From positions 1 through 64,000 of the forward strand of contig NZ_FQUQ01000005.1 in assembly GCF_900129215.1 (NCBI RefSeq): a DNA stretch of 64,000 nt, read 5' to 3'. This DNA comes from Pedobacter caeni (GTDB lineage: Bacteria; Bacteroidota; Bacteroidia; Sphingobacteriales; Sphingobacteriaceae). The translations under genes and the position numbers were made by a program. Below, piece after piece: positions 36,050-43,965 of this stretch (the stretch's first letter is position 1; every line of letters starts with the position of its first letter). A model generated the notes under the pieces. That model saw only the letters and a list, made by a program, of their open reading frames with translations, made no database searches and was not told the DNA's origin.

Positions 36050-37522
36050 TTAAAGCGCCTGCATGCTCTTGTAAACATCTGCCAATAACTGAATGCCTTC
36101 TTTTAGTTCATTTTCAGTTAATGAGCCATAACCCAGGCGCATACCGTTTCTTGCTTTGTTGTCCTCATAAAAGCCTCCCGGAGGCACAATTTGAATGTTT
36201 TTATACTTTAATTCTTGAATATAGGTGTCAAAATCAATTTCTTCATTGAATTCCAGCCAATAAGCCAGTCCCCCTTCTGGTTTATGGAATTTGATCGCAG
36301 AACCGAAGTATTGATGAAGATAGCTGCCCATTAAGTCCCGTTTGTGTTGGTAAACAACCGATGCCTTTCTGGAATGCCGGCCGATGATGCCCTCCTCCAT
36401 AAGATCGGCAATGGCATGTTCGAGTATGTTATCCCCCTGTCGATCTACCTGTATGCGTAGGTTGACAAGGGATTGCATAAATGCTTTCGGGCCGGTGATG
36501 TAGCCCACCCTGATCGCTGGTGCAATGAGTTTACTAAAGGAACTGATGTAAATCACATTGGCCGCCATTTCACTGCTGGCCAGTGCCAGGTTATTTCCTG
36601 CTCCGAAATGATACTCATGGTCGTAATCATCTTCTATGATGGCAAATCCGTACTTTATGGACAGTTCCAGAAGTCTTATTCTCCTGCCGGCTTTCATTGT
36701 TACAGTTGTTGGAAACTGATGGTGTGGGGTTACATAAATTGCTTTGATCTGCATTTTCTTACACATAGATTCCAGTACCTCCGGATCAATTCCTTCCTGA
36801 TCCACTTCAATACTTTTGACAACTGCAGCTGCTTCGGCAAAGATTTTCCGGATTGCCGGATAACCGGGTTGTTCTACCAGAACGATATCGCCGGTATTGA
36901 TCAGCACTTTGGCTGCAAGATACAAAGCCATCTGACTTCCCCTGGTGACACAAATGTTGTTTACATCGACATGAAATCCCCTGTCTCTTGATAAAAGGAG
37001 GGAAAGCATCTCTCTAAGTTTTAAATCCCCGCGTTCTGCTCCATAACCGAGCAGCTGCCATCTCCCTTGCCGTTCCAGAATGCGTCTGTAAGCTCTGGAC
37101 AATTCTTTCAAAGGAGCGAGGCGGTTGTCGGGCGCGCCTTCATTAAAAACAATCAGATTTCCGGATAAAGGCCGGTCGGTTAGGGGATCAGGGGCAAATT
37201 TCCTGAATTTGAAATTTGTACTGACCTTCTGGTTCTTTTTAGGCTGATCTTTTCTGATTTCGGGCAGGTTTTCGGACACAAATGTTCCTGATTTATACCT
37301 GCTTTCTGCCCAGCCGTCCGCAACAAGTGATTCGTAAGCAAAAATAACCGTTTTACGGTTCACGCCCAGATCTGCTGCAAGGGCTCTGGTTCCAGGTAAT
37401 GAAGCCCCTTTTTCCAATCGCCCCTTGATGATCTCCTGCCTGATGACCGAAGCAATCTGTGCTACAAGTGTCTGCTCTGAATTAAAAGAAATATTAAAAA
37501 TGGTTTTCCATTGTCTTAACAT
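36050..37522 (-). CDS. MocR/PdxR-like regulator (GntR helix-turn-helix fused to aminotransferase fold)
   Basis: 490 residues. An N-terminal GntR winged helix (about 15-80: VAQIASVIRQEIIKGRLEKG, LPGTRALAADLGVNRKTVIF) is fused to a class I aminotransferase-like domain with GAERGDLKLREMLSLLLSRD, VEQPGYPAIRKIFAEAAAVV, AIIEDDYDHEYHF and the PLP-lysine context ISSFSKLIAPAIRVGY. MocR proteins use PLP or PLP-amino-acid adducts as effectors and usually control a divergent gene. The GNAT gene begins 163 bp away in the opposite direction. A -7 box TAAATTTG (CAAATTTA on + at 37564-37571) precedes the start by 41 nt. Confidence 0.94.
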   Translation of the reverse strand: MLRQWKTIFNISFNSEQTLVAQIASVIRQEIIKGRLEKGASLPGTRALAADLGVNRKTVIFAYESLVADGWAESRYKSGTFVSENLPEIRKDQPKKNQKVSTNFKFRKFAPDPLTDRPLSGNLIVFNEGAPDNRLAPLKELSRAYRRILERQGRWQLLGYGAERGDLKLREMLSLLLSRDRGFHVDVNNICVTRGSQMALYLAAKVLINTGDIVLVEQPGYPAIRKIFAEAAAVVKSIEVDQEGIDPEVLESMCKKMQIKAIYVTPHHQFPTTVTMKAGRRIRLLELSIKYGFAIIEDDYDHEYHFGAGNNLALASSEMAANVIYISSFSKLIAPAIRVGYITGPKAFMQSLVNLRIQVDRQGDNILEHAIADLMEEGIIGRHSRKASVVYQHKRDLMGSYLHQYFGSAIKFHKPEGGLAYWLEFNEEIDFDTYIQELKYKNIQIVPPGGFYEDNKARNGMRLGYGSLTENELKEGIQLLADVYKSMQAL

Positions 37523-37685
37523 CTGGCCCTATGTTTATCTGTGATTTAACGCGCTTAATGGGTCAAATTTAACTTGTTTTTCTGTGATTAGCGATCTGGA
37601 CCTACTGTATTCTAAAAACTGGAGGATGACAATGCTCCGGTTTTTGGGAAACTTTGCCTCATCATTAATCTTTAAAAATTTCAAT

Positions 37686-38144
37686 ATGGAAAAAATAGTA
37701 AAAGCAGAGATGAAGCATTTGGCCGAGTTTTCAGTGCTGTTCAATAATTACAGGATTTTCTATCAGCAGGAAAGTGATCTGGAAAAAGCCACTGCTTTTT
37801 TAAAAGACAGGATTACAAATGGGGAGTCGGATACCTTTCTGGCTGTTGTAGATGGTAAAGCTGTAGGATTTGCCCAGCTTTATTCCCTGTTTCATTACAA
37901 GACCCTTCAGCGTCAATGGTTACTGAGCGACCTGTTTGTTGACCCGGAATACAGAGGACTTGGACTGTCTGTGAAAATCATAGACAGGTGCAAAGCTTTT
38001 TGTGAAGAAACTGATGCTTGTGGTTTGCTCCTGGAAACACAGAAAACAAACGATATCGGCAACAAACTTTATCCAAGATGTGGATTTGAAGTGGATGAGG
38101 AACACAATTATTACAATTGGTGGAAGAAAGAAACGGAGTCCTAA
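37686..38144 (+). CDS. GNAT-family N-acetyltransferase
   Basis: 152 residues from ATG 37686; the frame is open 34 codons further upstream, but the family N-terminus (MEKIVKAEMKHLAEFSVLFN) starts here. Acetyl-CoA site: WLLSDLFVDPEYRGLGLSVK (motif A, RGLGLS variant of Q/RxxGxG/A), then CGLLLETQKTNDIGNKLY and a terminal aromatic stretch. The substrate is unknown. Divergent from the MocR gene, which is the likely regulator, an arrangement that recurs in this phylum as far as I recall. It ends at a strong hairpin terminator. Confidence 0.9.
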   Translation: MEKIVKAEMKHLAEFSVLFNNYRIFYQQESDLEKATAFLKDRITNGESDTFLAVVDGKAVGFAQLYSLFHYKTLQRQWLLSDLFVDPEYRGLGLSVKIIDRCKAFCEETDACGLLLETQKTNDIGNKLYPRCGFEVDEEHNYYNWWKKETES

Positions 38145-38164
38145 GCTCCTCCTATGTTTGTAGA

Positions 38165-38195
38165 AAAGCCCTTAACAGATCATGTTAAGGGCTTT
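38165..38195. terminator. Bidirectional terminator
   Basis: Perfect 13-bp stem AAAGCCCTTAACA / TGTTAAGGGCTTT with a 5-nt loop, between the convergent GNAT (+) and esterase (-) genes. Confidence 0.88.
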
Positions 38196-38233
38196 CAGGT
38201 ATCCTTTATCAGGATAGGTCATAGTTTGCAGAC

Positions 38234-39103
38234 CTATTTTTGATACGCTGTTTTGGGATACAATAACTTAAATGCGTTGTAAACCGCCTGGTGGATAGCT
38301 GTAGAATGAATTTCGTTTGGCATATAATCAAAATGAACCTGTTTCAGATTTACGCCATCCTGCTTCAACACTTCTCCTAAGGCAAGTGCATCATTGTACA
38401 TCGTCAGGTCTTCCTCTTTGTTGCAAGCGCCTACATAAACCTGAACATTGCTGTTGTTTCCTGTTTTCAGCAATTTTGGCGCTTCAGCCAATAAAGATTC
38501 ATTTCCCCACCAGAGGCTTGGTGTTACGATGATATAAGTATTGAATAGATTTCTGTGTTTCAACAAGATTTCTGTGGCCAGTAAGCCAGCCAGGGATTCA
38601 CCGATCACGGTTTTTTGAGCAGTGGTTTTATATTTCTTGCTGATATAAGGTTGCAGCTCTTTTTCCAGAAAGGCAATGTATTTTGCTGAGCCCTGTACCG
38701 GAAAACTTTCTTTCTTGAAGCCCATTTTCTCTACAAAATCTAAGTTAGGCACAGAAAATACAAAGTCACGTTTTCGGTTCGTATTCTCTATCCCGACAAT
38801 GATGGATCTTGGGAACCTGTTGATCCAGGGTTGGGTGTTGAACCTGACGATTCCTGCAAGATGGATGAAATCTTCATTCACACCCCCATCAAGGATGTAG
38901 ATTACCGGGTATTTTGTCGTATCGTTCTTCTTGTAATCTTCAGGAAGGTAAATGCTGATGGTTCTTTCTTCCCCTAGTTCTTTGGAGGCTAGTTTTTCAA
39001 TTAAGCCAATGGTTAAAGCTGAGCTTTTATCTGTGTTTTTCTGAGCAAAGGTCAGGTTGGAGATCAACGTAAGAAATAGTAAAAGTGGGGCTATTTTCAG
39101 CAT
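38234..39103 (-). CDS. Secreted alpha/beta-hydrolase esterase (putative esterase/enterobactin esterase fold)
   Basis: 289 residues from the ATG at 39103; the open frame reaches 39181, but the 26 extra codons precede a clean signal peptide (MLKIAPLLLFLTLISNLTFA). Esterase D/Fes-like core: ERTISIYLPEDYKK, YPVIYILDGGVNEDF, nucleophile serine in VIGESLAGLLATEIL and a likely catalytic His in MPNEIHSTAIHQAVYNAF. The substrate is not evident (carbohydrate esters or siderophores are common for the family). A -7 box TAAATTTG (CAAATTTA on + at 39140-39147) lies 36 nt upstream. Single-gene unit. Confidence 0.88.
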   Translation of the reverse strand: MLKIAPLLLFLTLISNLTFAQKNTDKSSALTIGLIEKLASKELGEERTISIYLPEDYKKNDTTKYPVIYILDGGVNEDFIHLAGIVRFNTQPWINRFPRSIIVGIENTNRKRDFVFSVPNLDFVEKMGFKKESFPVQGSAKYIAFLEKELQPYISKKYKTTAQKTVIGESLAGLLATEILLKHRNLFNTYIIVTPSLWWGNESLLAEAPKLLKTGNNSNVQVYVGACNKEEDLTMYNDALALGEVLKQDGVNLKQVHFDYMPNEIHSTAIHQAVYNAFKLLYPKTAYQK

Positions 39104-39344
39104 ATCGGTGTGTTTTTTTAGGGTAACGTATTTTAATTTCAAATTTAGGAGAAATTTGCTTAGTGATTTAGTGTGCTGCAAACAAAAAACTGTTTTTGTT
39201 GTTAATGTGTTTTAAGGTGCTGATTTTCAGTTGTATTGCTTAAGTTTGCATTAGTGTAGATATATTGATTATCTGATATATCGAATTGAAATTCAAGGCG
39301 AGGGTGTATTTGATTGTTCAATTTCTAATCTAAAACCTATAAAC

Positions 39345-40733
39345 ATGAATTTAATTGAAATGTTAAAGAATGAGGTAAGTCCCGGGCTGATCTCATCTTT
39401 AAGCCAGAAAGCTGGCGTAAGCGAAGAACAGGTGCAATCCGGTTTTTCTGCAGGCATTCCTGCCGTTCTGGCCGGCATCCTAAAAAACGGGGCAGGAGGA
39501 GACTCCGGTTTTCTCGGCGGTTTGCTCTCCAATATTACCGGTTCCGGAGCTGAAAGTAATGCAGACGATTTGTCGGCCACTAATGATGATTCCTTATTAG
39601 AAAAGGGGAAATCAATGCTTGGCGGTTTATTTGGCAAGGATTCCGATACTTTAACCAATGCAATTTCTTCATCGAGTGGTTTGAGTGGAGAGAAATCCGC
39701 AGGGTTACTGGCGATGATCGTACCCCTGGTTACCGGCTTTATTTCAAAAATAATGGCAAGTAAGGGCTGGAGTATTACTGATTTGTTGGGTAAAATTTTC
39801 GAAAGTAAGGCTGATATCAGCGCTGCACTTCCACAAGGCCTGAGTGATTCTTTAGGTATTGCCAATATCAATATGCCCGATCTCCATATTCCAAAAGTAG
39901 AGGTGCCTGATGTAGAAGTGCCAAGTGTAGTGGTGCCAGATGTAGAGGTACCGAAAGTAGAAGTGCCGAAGGTTGAGGTTCCCAGAGTTGCCCCGGTAAA
40001 TTATGGACCAGGTACTGAACCTAAATCAGGTGGTGGTTTCTTAAAATGGTTAATCCCTTTGTTGATTATTCTGATTGGTGCCTGGTGGATCATGGGCAGA
40101 TCGGGATGCAACAAATCAAGTATGAGCAGTACCGTTGATTCTTTATCCGCTAAAGCTGATTCTATGGGTAACCGTATCGATTCTGCTGCCGGTGCAATCA
40201 AAACAGGAGCAGCCGCTGCCACTACTGCGATCGCTGGTAAATTAAATGAAGCCGGAGATTTTGTACGAGACCTTGGTGCCAGTATCAGTAAAAAACTGCC
40301 TGATGGTACCTCCATTAATATAGGGGAGAACTCGGTTGAAAGCAGGTTGATTTCCTTCCTGGAAGACAAAGACAAACCGGTTGATAAAACCACCTGGTTT
40401 ACATTTGACCGCCTGTACTTTGAAACCGGAAAGAGTATTCTGAAAGCCGAATCTCAGGAACAATTGAAAAATATTACCGCAATATTAAAAGCATATCCGA
40501 ATGTAAACCTGAAAATGGGAGGATATACCGATAATACAGGTGTTGCGGCTGTGAACAAGAAAATATCCACAGAACGTGCAAATGCGGCTGTGCAGGAACT
40601 GGTGAAACTTGGAGTTGATGCCAAGCGTCTGGAAGCAGAAGGTTATGGTCCTGAGCATCCGATAGCAAGCAATGACACCGAGGAGGGAAGGGCGCAAAAC
40701 CGTCGTATTGACATTCGCGTAACTCAAAAATAA
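39345..40733 (+). CDS. DUF937-OmpA envelope protein with VEVP repeats
   Basis: 462 residues. Residues 1-~165 match DUF937 (MNLIEMLKNEVSPGLISSLS; QVQSGFSAGIPAVLAGILKN; GLLAMIVPLVTGFISKIMAS). Residues ~183-215 are seven pentapeptide units of the type P-x-V-E-V. A membrane helix follows (FLKWLIPLLIILIGAWWIM, ~232-250), then a Ser/Ala-rich linker and an OmpA peptidoglycan-binding domain (~345-462: FDRLYFETGKSILK, GGYTDNTGVAAVNKKISTER, GYGPEHPIASNDTEEGRAQN). No signal peptide precedes DUF937, so topology is probably cytoplasmic DUF937 and periplasmic OmpA domain bound to the wall. The role is unknown. Ends at a hairpin terminator. Confidence 0.88.
   Translation: MNLIEMLKNEVSPGLISSLSQKAGVSEEQVQSGFSAGIPAVLAGILKNGAGGDSGFLGGLLSNITGSGAESNADDLSATNDDSLLEKGKSMLGGLFGKDSDTLTNAISSSSGLSGEKSAGLLAMIVPLVTGFISKIMASKGWSITDLLGKIFESKADISAALPQGLSDSLGIANINMPDLHIPKVEVPDVEVPSVVVPDVEVPKVEVPKVEVPRVAPVNYGPGTEPKSGGGFLKWLIPLLIILIGAWWIMGRSGCNKSSMSSTVDSLSAKADSMGNRIDSAAGAIKTGAAAATTAIAGKLNEAGDFVRDLGASISKKLPDGTSINIGENSVESRLISFLEDKDKPVDKTTWFTFDRLYFETGKSILKAESQEQLKNITAILKAYPNVNLKMGGYTDNTGVAAVNKKISTERANAAVQELVKLGVDAKRLEAEGYGPEHPIASNDTEEGRAQNRRIDIRVTQK
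39891..39989 (+). repeat. Degenerate 15-bp coding repeats (VEVP units)
   Basis: About seven units of the form GTAGAAGTGCCRRAK encode PKVEV/PDVEV/PSVVV pentapeptides. This makes an extended Pro-Val rod just before the membrane helix. Confidence 0.8.
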
Positions 40734-40751
40734 ATCATCTTTTCGCAATTG

Positions 40752-40783
40752 AAATGCCCGGATCTCCAATTGTCCGGGCATTT
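40752..40783 (+). terminator. Rho-independent terminator
   Basis: Stem AAATGCCCGGA (40752-40762) / TCCGGGCATTT (40773-40783) followed by further T residues, 19 bp after the OmpA-domain gene. Confidence 0.88.
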
Positions 40784-40913
40784 TTATTTAAAGCACACCT
40801 CCATTTTTACCAATTTATTTGCAGCAAAATCAATATTTGCCAATTCGGGCCAGGCTTGTAAAAGCTGTACTTAATCCCTAACTTGGATTCATCAGCTGAA
40901 AGAAATAGGAATT

Positions 40914-41678
40914 ATGGCATGGAATCCGGATGTATACAATAGCTTTAAGGAACAACGATACGAACCTTTTTATGACTTGCTGTCTTTAGTAAAACAGCGA
41001 CCGGATCTTAAGGTAATCGATCTGGGTTGTGGGACAGGAGAGTTGACGCGAAAGCTGACCGACCATTTGCCTGGAGCCAGGGTCCTGGGCATTGATTCCT
41101 CAGCCGAGATGTTGAGAGATTCCGGAGTCTTCAGCAATGAAAACCTGAGCTTTGAATGCATCGGGATTAAAGAAAAAATACAGACTTCCGAAAAATATGA
41201 CCTCATCTTTTCAAATGCAGCCTTACAGTGGATTGATGGACATGAAACCTTATTTCCTGACCTCATTTCCTGTCTCCGGCCCGGCGGGCAGCTGCTCGTT
41301 CAGGTTCCTTCAAACCACGAACATTTTACGCACCGTACTTTGAAAAAGTTAGCTTCCGAAGCGCCTTTTCGAACCGCATTTAAGGGTTGGTTGAGAGGTG
41401 TTTCAGTACTTTCAATTGATCATTATTCCCAGATTCTTTTTGAGAATGGGGGTAAAGAAATGACCGTTTATGAGAAGGTCTATCCGCATGTCCTGAAAGA
41501 TGCCAATGCCATTTACGACTGGACCTCGGGCACTGCGATGCTCCCTTATGTAGAAAGGCTGGAAGACAGCCTGAGGACTGATTTTATTAAAGAATACCGG
41601 AGAAGACTTCAGGAAGAATATCCCCAACAACCGGTATTTTATCCATTTAAAAGAACCATTCTGTCGGGGATATTTTAA
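40914..41678 (+). CDS. Trans-aconitate 2-methyltransferase-like SAM methyltransferase
   Basis: 254 residues, cytoplasmic. SAM-binding motifs: VIDLGCGTGELTRKLTDHLP (motif I), GIDSSAEMLRD (acidic motif II), YDLIFSNAALQWIDGHETLF and LISCLRPGGQLLVQVP. MAWNPDVYNSFKEQRYEPF at the N-terminus and the length match the Tam family, which methylates trans-aconitate; many Tam-like proteins have other small substrates. Preceded by a terminator and followed by a convergent monooxygenase gene, so it is probably monocistronic. Confidence 0.88.
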   Translation: MAWNPDVYNSFKEQRYEPFYDLLSLVKQRPDLKVIDLGCGTGELTRKLTDHLPGARVLGIDSSAEMLRDSGVFSNENLSFECIGIKEKIQTSEKYDLIFSNAALQWIDGHETLFPDLISCLRPGGQLLVQVPSNHEHFTHRTLKKLASEAPFRTAFKGWLRGVSVLSIDHYSQILFENGGKEMTVYEKVYPHVLKDANAIYDWTSGTAMLPYVERLEDSLRTDFIKEYRRRLQEEYPQQPVFYPFKRTILSGIF

Positions 41679-41701
41679 AATTCATCACCGTTCAAGCCAG
41701 A

Positions 41702-41992
41702 TCAGCTGAGCTTATCCGTTTTGTAAATCGTTACCGTTCCGTCAATGAAATCTGCCGAATCACTAATAAAACGGCTGATATGTGGTTGTGAGTTGTGAAG
41801 ATCCCATCCTTCCTGGTTTTCCCAGATTTCATGAAAAATAAATACATTGTTGTTATCCTTATCCTGATGAAGGTCATATTGCAGGCAGGCATGCTCTTTT
41901 CTGGAATCTACCACCAGTTGTTGCAGCATGTTTTTCATGACATCCGAATTTCCTTCTTTACTTTTTACAATTGCAGTTAGGTATATGTTCAT
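41702..41992 (-). CDS. ABM-domain (YgiN-like) monooxygenase
   Basis: 96 residues, the normal length for antibiotic-biosynthesis-monooxygenase domain proteins, a dimeric ferredoxin-like fold. Motifs: MNIYLTAIVKSKEGNSDVMK, a central CLQYDLHQDKDNNNVFIFHE and WENQEGWDLHNSQPHISRFI. Members oxidise quinol-like or other small substrates without cofactors; the substrate here is unknown. A -7 box TACTTTTG (CAAAAGTA on + at 42016-42023) lies 23 nt before the start. It converges on the methyltransferase gene. Confidence 0.9.
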   Translation of the reverse strand: MNIYLTAIVKSKEGNSDVMKNMLQQLVVDSRKEHACLQYDLHQDKDNNNVFIFHEIWENQEGWDLHNSQPHISRFISDSADFIDGTVTIYKTDKLS

Positions 41993-42267
41993 TTCTATAT
42001 GTTTTAATAATCAGACAAAAGTAAAGAGGATTTATGCTGAATTCTCATCATATAAATCATGTTAAGCTATTATAATTCTGAGGTTGTTGATTTAAAATGC
42101 CCATCCTCTATCCCTGATAATAAAGAAAATGAAAAATATTTGAGGAAAATATATTGCAAATATGCTTCTGTTTTTTGTAGATTAGATTAATGTGATTGTT
42201 TCCAGTGTTTGTAAAGTAAATCAATACGGCCTAAAAATTCCTTTTTTGTAAATCAACTGTTCTCTAT

Positions 42268-43851
42268 ATGATAAACCCATTGCAATCGAGGCTGGAGAAT
42301 TCCGAAGCCGTTGTTTTCTATCTGATTAAAGAGCTCAACATCAAAGTGAGCAGATCTTCTATCCTTCATCAATTAAACGAACATCCTGAATACCCGAGTT
42401 TATTGGCGATCAGTGATTCGCTGAATGGTTGGAAAGTGCCTCATGAAAGTTATAGAATAGATAAGAGTGAGTATGATGCAAAGGACCTTTCTTTTCCTTT
42501 AATTGCACATTTCAGAAGTAATGGTGGCAGTTTCGCACTGATTCATGGAATTGCAGACGGAAAGGTAACTTATAGTACTGAAACGGAAAGAAAGCGCACA
42601 ATGGAAGAAGCCGAGTTTCTCAGAAACTGGGATGGGATTCTTTTATATGCTCAAAAAGAAGAACATAGTGGAGAAGAAAATTACAGGATGGAAGTCATTA
42701 AGGGGGTGTTTGACCAGGCCCGTGCGCCCTTTTTAATCCTGTTGCTTTTGGCTTGTGTTGCCGCATCTATCGATTATACAGGGTTAAACCTGGCTTATGC
42801 GGGCTTATTGGGGATAAAACTGGCAGGTATGGTGCTGAGTGTCTTGTTGCTGATGTCCAGTATGGATAGCAATAATCCATTTATACAGAATTTATGTAGT
42901 CTTGGAAAAGAAAACAATTGTAACGCCATTCTAAAGTCTGATGCGGCTAAAGTGACGAGCTGGCTGAGCTGGAGCGAAGTAGGATTGTTTTATTTTACAG
43001 GTTCATTTCTTTGTCTGTTGTTGTATCCTTTGTCGATCAACTTATTGGCCTGGTTGAGTCTTGCCTGTCTGCCTTATACCTTTTACTCTATCGGGTATCA
43101 GATCAAGATTAAGAACTGGTGTGTCCTCTGTTGTACGGTACAGGGGCTGCTCTGGCTGGAAGCCCTGGTTTTTCTGATGAATTCTTCTTTTACCTTTGAT
43201 ATTCCGGTATCGGTTCTTCCTGCGGTGGCTGCCTGTTTTCTGCTTCCAATTGCCATCTGGGCATTTATCAAACCTTTCTTAATTAAAGCCGGACAAACGA
43301 AGCCACTGAAACAGCAATTAAAAGGCTTTAAATACAATAGTGATTTATTCAATAAACTGCTTACCGGACAACCACGATATGCTGTCCCTGATGAGTTACG
43401 AGCCATTAAATTAGGTAATCCCAATGCGCAAACGGTGATTACGATGGTCACGAACCCTTTTTGCGGACCATGTGCGACTACCCATAAGATGTTAGACGAA
43501 TGGTTGCTGACCAGGGAGGACCTTCAATTAAAGATTTTATTCACCACCGCAAATCAGGAAGAAGATGCCCGGACAAAGGTGGCGAGGCATGTCACCGCCT
43601 TAAGCTTGTCGAAAGACGGGAAATATGTAGGTGAAGCGTTGAATAGCTGGTACAAACAAAGCAATAAGGACTACGATTCCTGGGCCAGTCAATACCCGGT
43701 GAGCATCAATGAAGAAATGAAAATGGTGACTGAAAAGCAAAAAAGCTGGTGCGAAATGGCAGAGATCAGCTTTACGCCAACCATATTTGTAAATGGATAT
43801 AAGCTGATAGATCCGTACAGACTGGAGGATATTCAGTTCATGGATATTTAG
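42268..43851 (+). CDS. C39-peptidase-like / VKOR / thioredoxin fusion protein
   Basis: 527 residues in three parts. Residues ~10-128 resemble the peptidase C39 (bacteriocin leader-peptidase) domain: HPEYPSLLAISDSLNGWKV and GGSFALIHGIADGKVTYS keep the C-terminal His context, but the catalytic Cys position near the N-terminus has no Cys. Residues ~150-335 are a VKOR bundle with C210, C218 and the CVLC pair C285/C288. Residues ~370-527 are a thioredoxin-fold domain with C399-G-P-C402 in NPFCGPCATTHKM and the cis-Pro segment ISFTPTIFVNGY. Together they would form disulfides in the periplasm using quinone. Related fusions accompany GG-leader peptide exporters; none is visible here. Confidence 0.85.
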   Translation: MINPLQSRLENSEAVVFYLIKELNIKVSRSSILHQLNEHPEYPSLLAISDSLNGWKVPHESYRIDKSEYDAKDLSFPLIAHFRSNGGSFALIHGIADGKVTYSTETERKRTMEEAEFLRNWDGILLYAQKEEHSGEENYRMEVIKGVFDQARAPFLILLLLACVAASIDYTGLNLAYAGLLGIKLAGMVLSVLLLMSSMDSNNPFIQNLCSLGKENNCNAILKSDAAKVTSWLSWSEVGLFYFTGSFLCLLLYPLSINLLAWLSLACLPYTFYSIGYQIKIKNWCVLCCTVQGLLWLEALVFLMNSSFTFDIPVSVLPAVAACFLLPIAIWAFIKPFLIKAGQTKPLKQQLKGFKYNSDLFNKLLTGQPRYAVPDELRAIKLGNPNAQTVITMVTNPFCGPCATTHKMLDEWLLTREDLQLKILFTTANQEEDARTKVARHVTALSLSKDGKYVGEALNSWYKQSNKDYDSWASQYPVSINEEMKMVTEKQKSWCEMAEISFTPTIFVNGYKLIDPYRLEDIQFMDI

Positions 43852-43872
43852 GAATTTCGGTATAACATTCAG

Positions 43873-43920
43873 TGATTTTGGCAAATTGACAAAATTTTGA
43901 GTAAATCTGATTAGATTTAG
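43873..43920 (+). promoter_or_regulatory. Three-part PUL 3 motif, copy A (candidate ECF promoter)
   Basis: TGATTTTGGCA at 43873-43883, GAGTAAAT in the middle, ATTTAG at 43915-43920, with exactly 31 nt between the outer blocks. It lies 45 nt before the GH95-like gene start. Confidence 0.6.
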
Positions 43921-43965
43921 TAAGGGATTCATCCAGAGGGGTATGGGTGGCTTAAATTTAATCTC

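Noticed and set aside
39259..39282. GATATAT / ATATATC inverted repeat before the DUF937-OmpA gene
   Set aside because: It is short and AT-only in an AT-rich gap; it could be an operator, but nothing else supports it.
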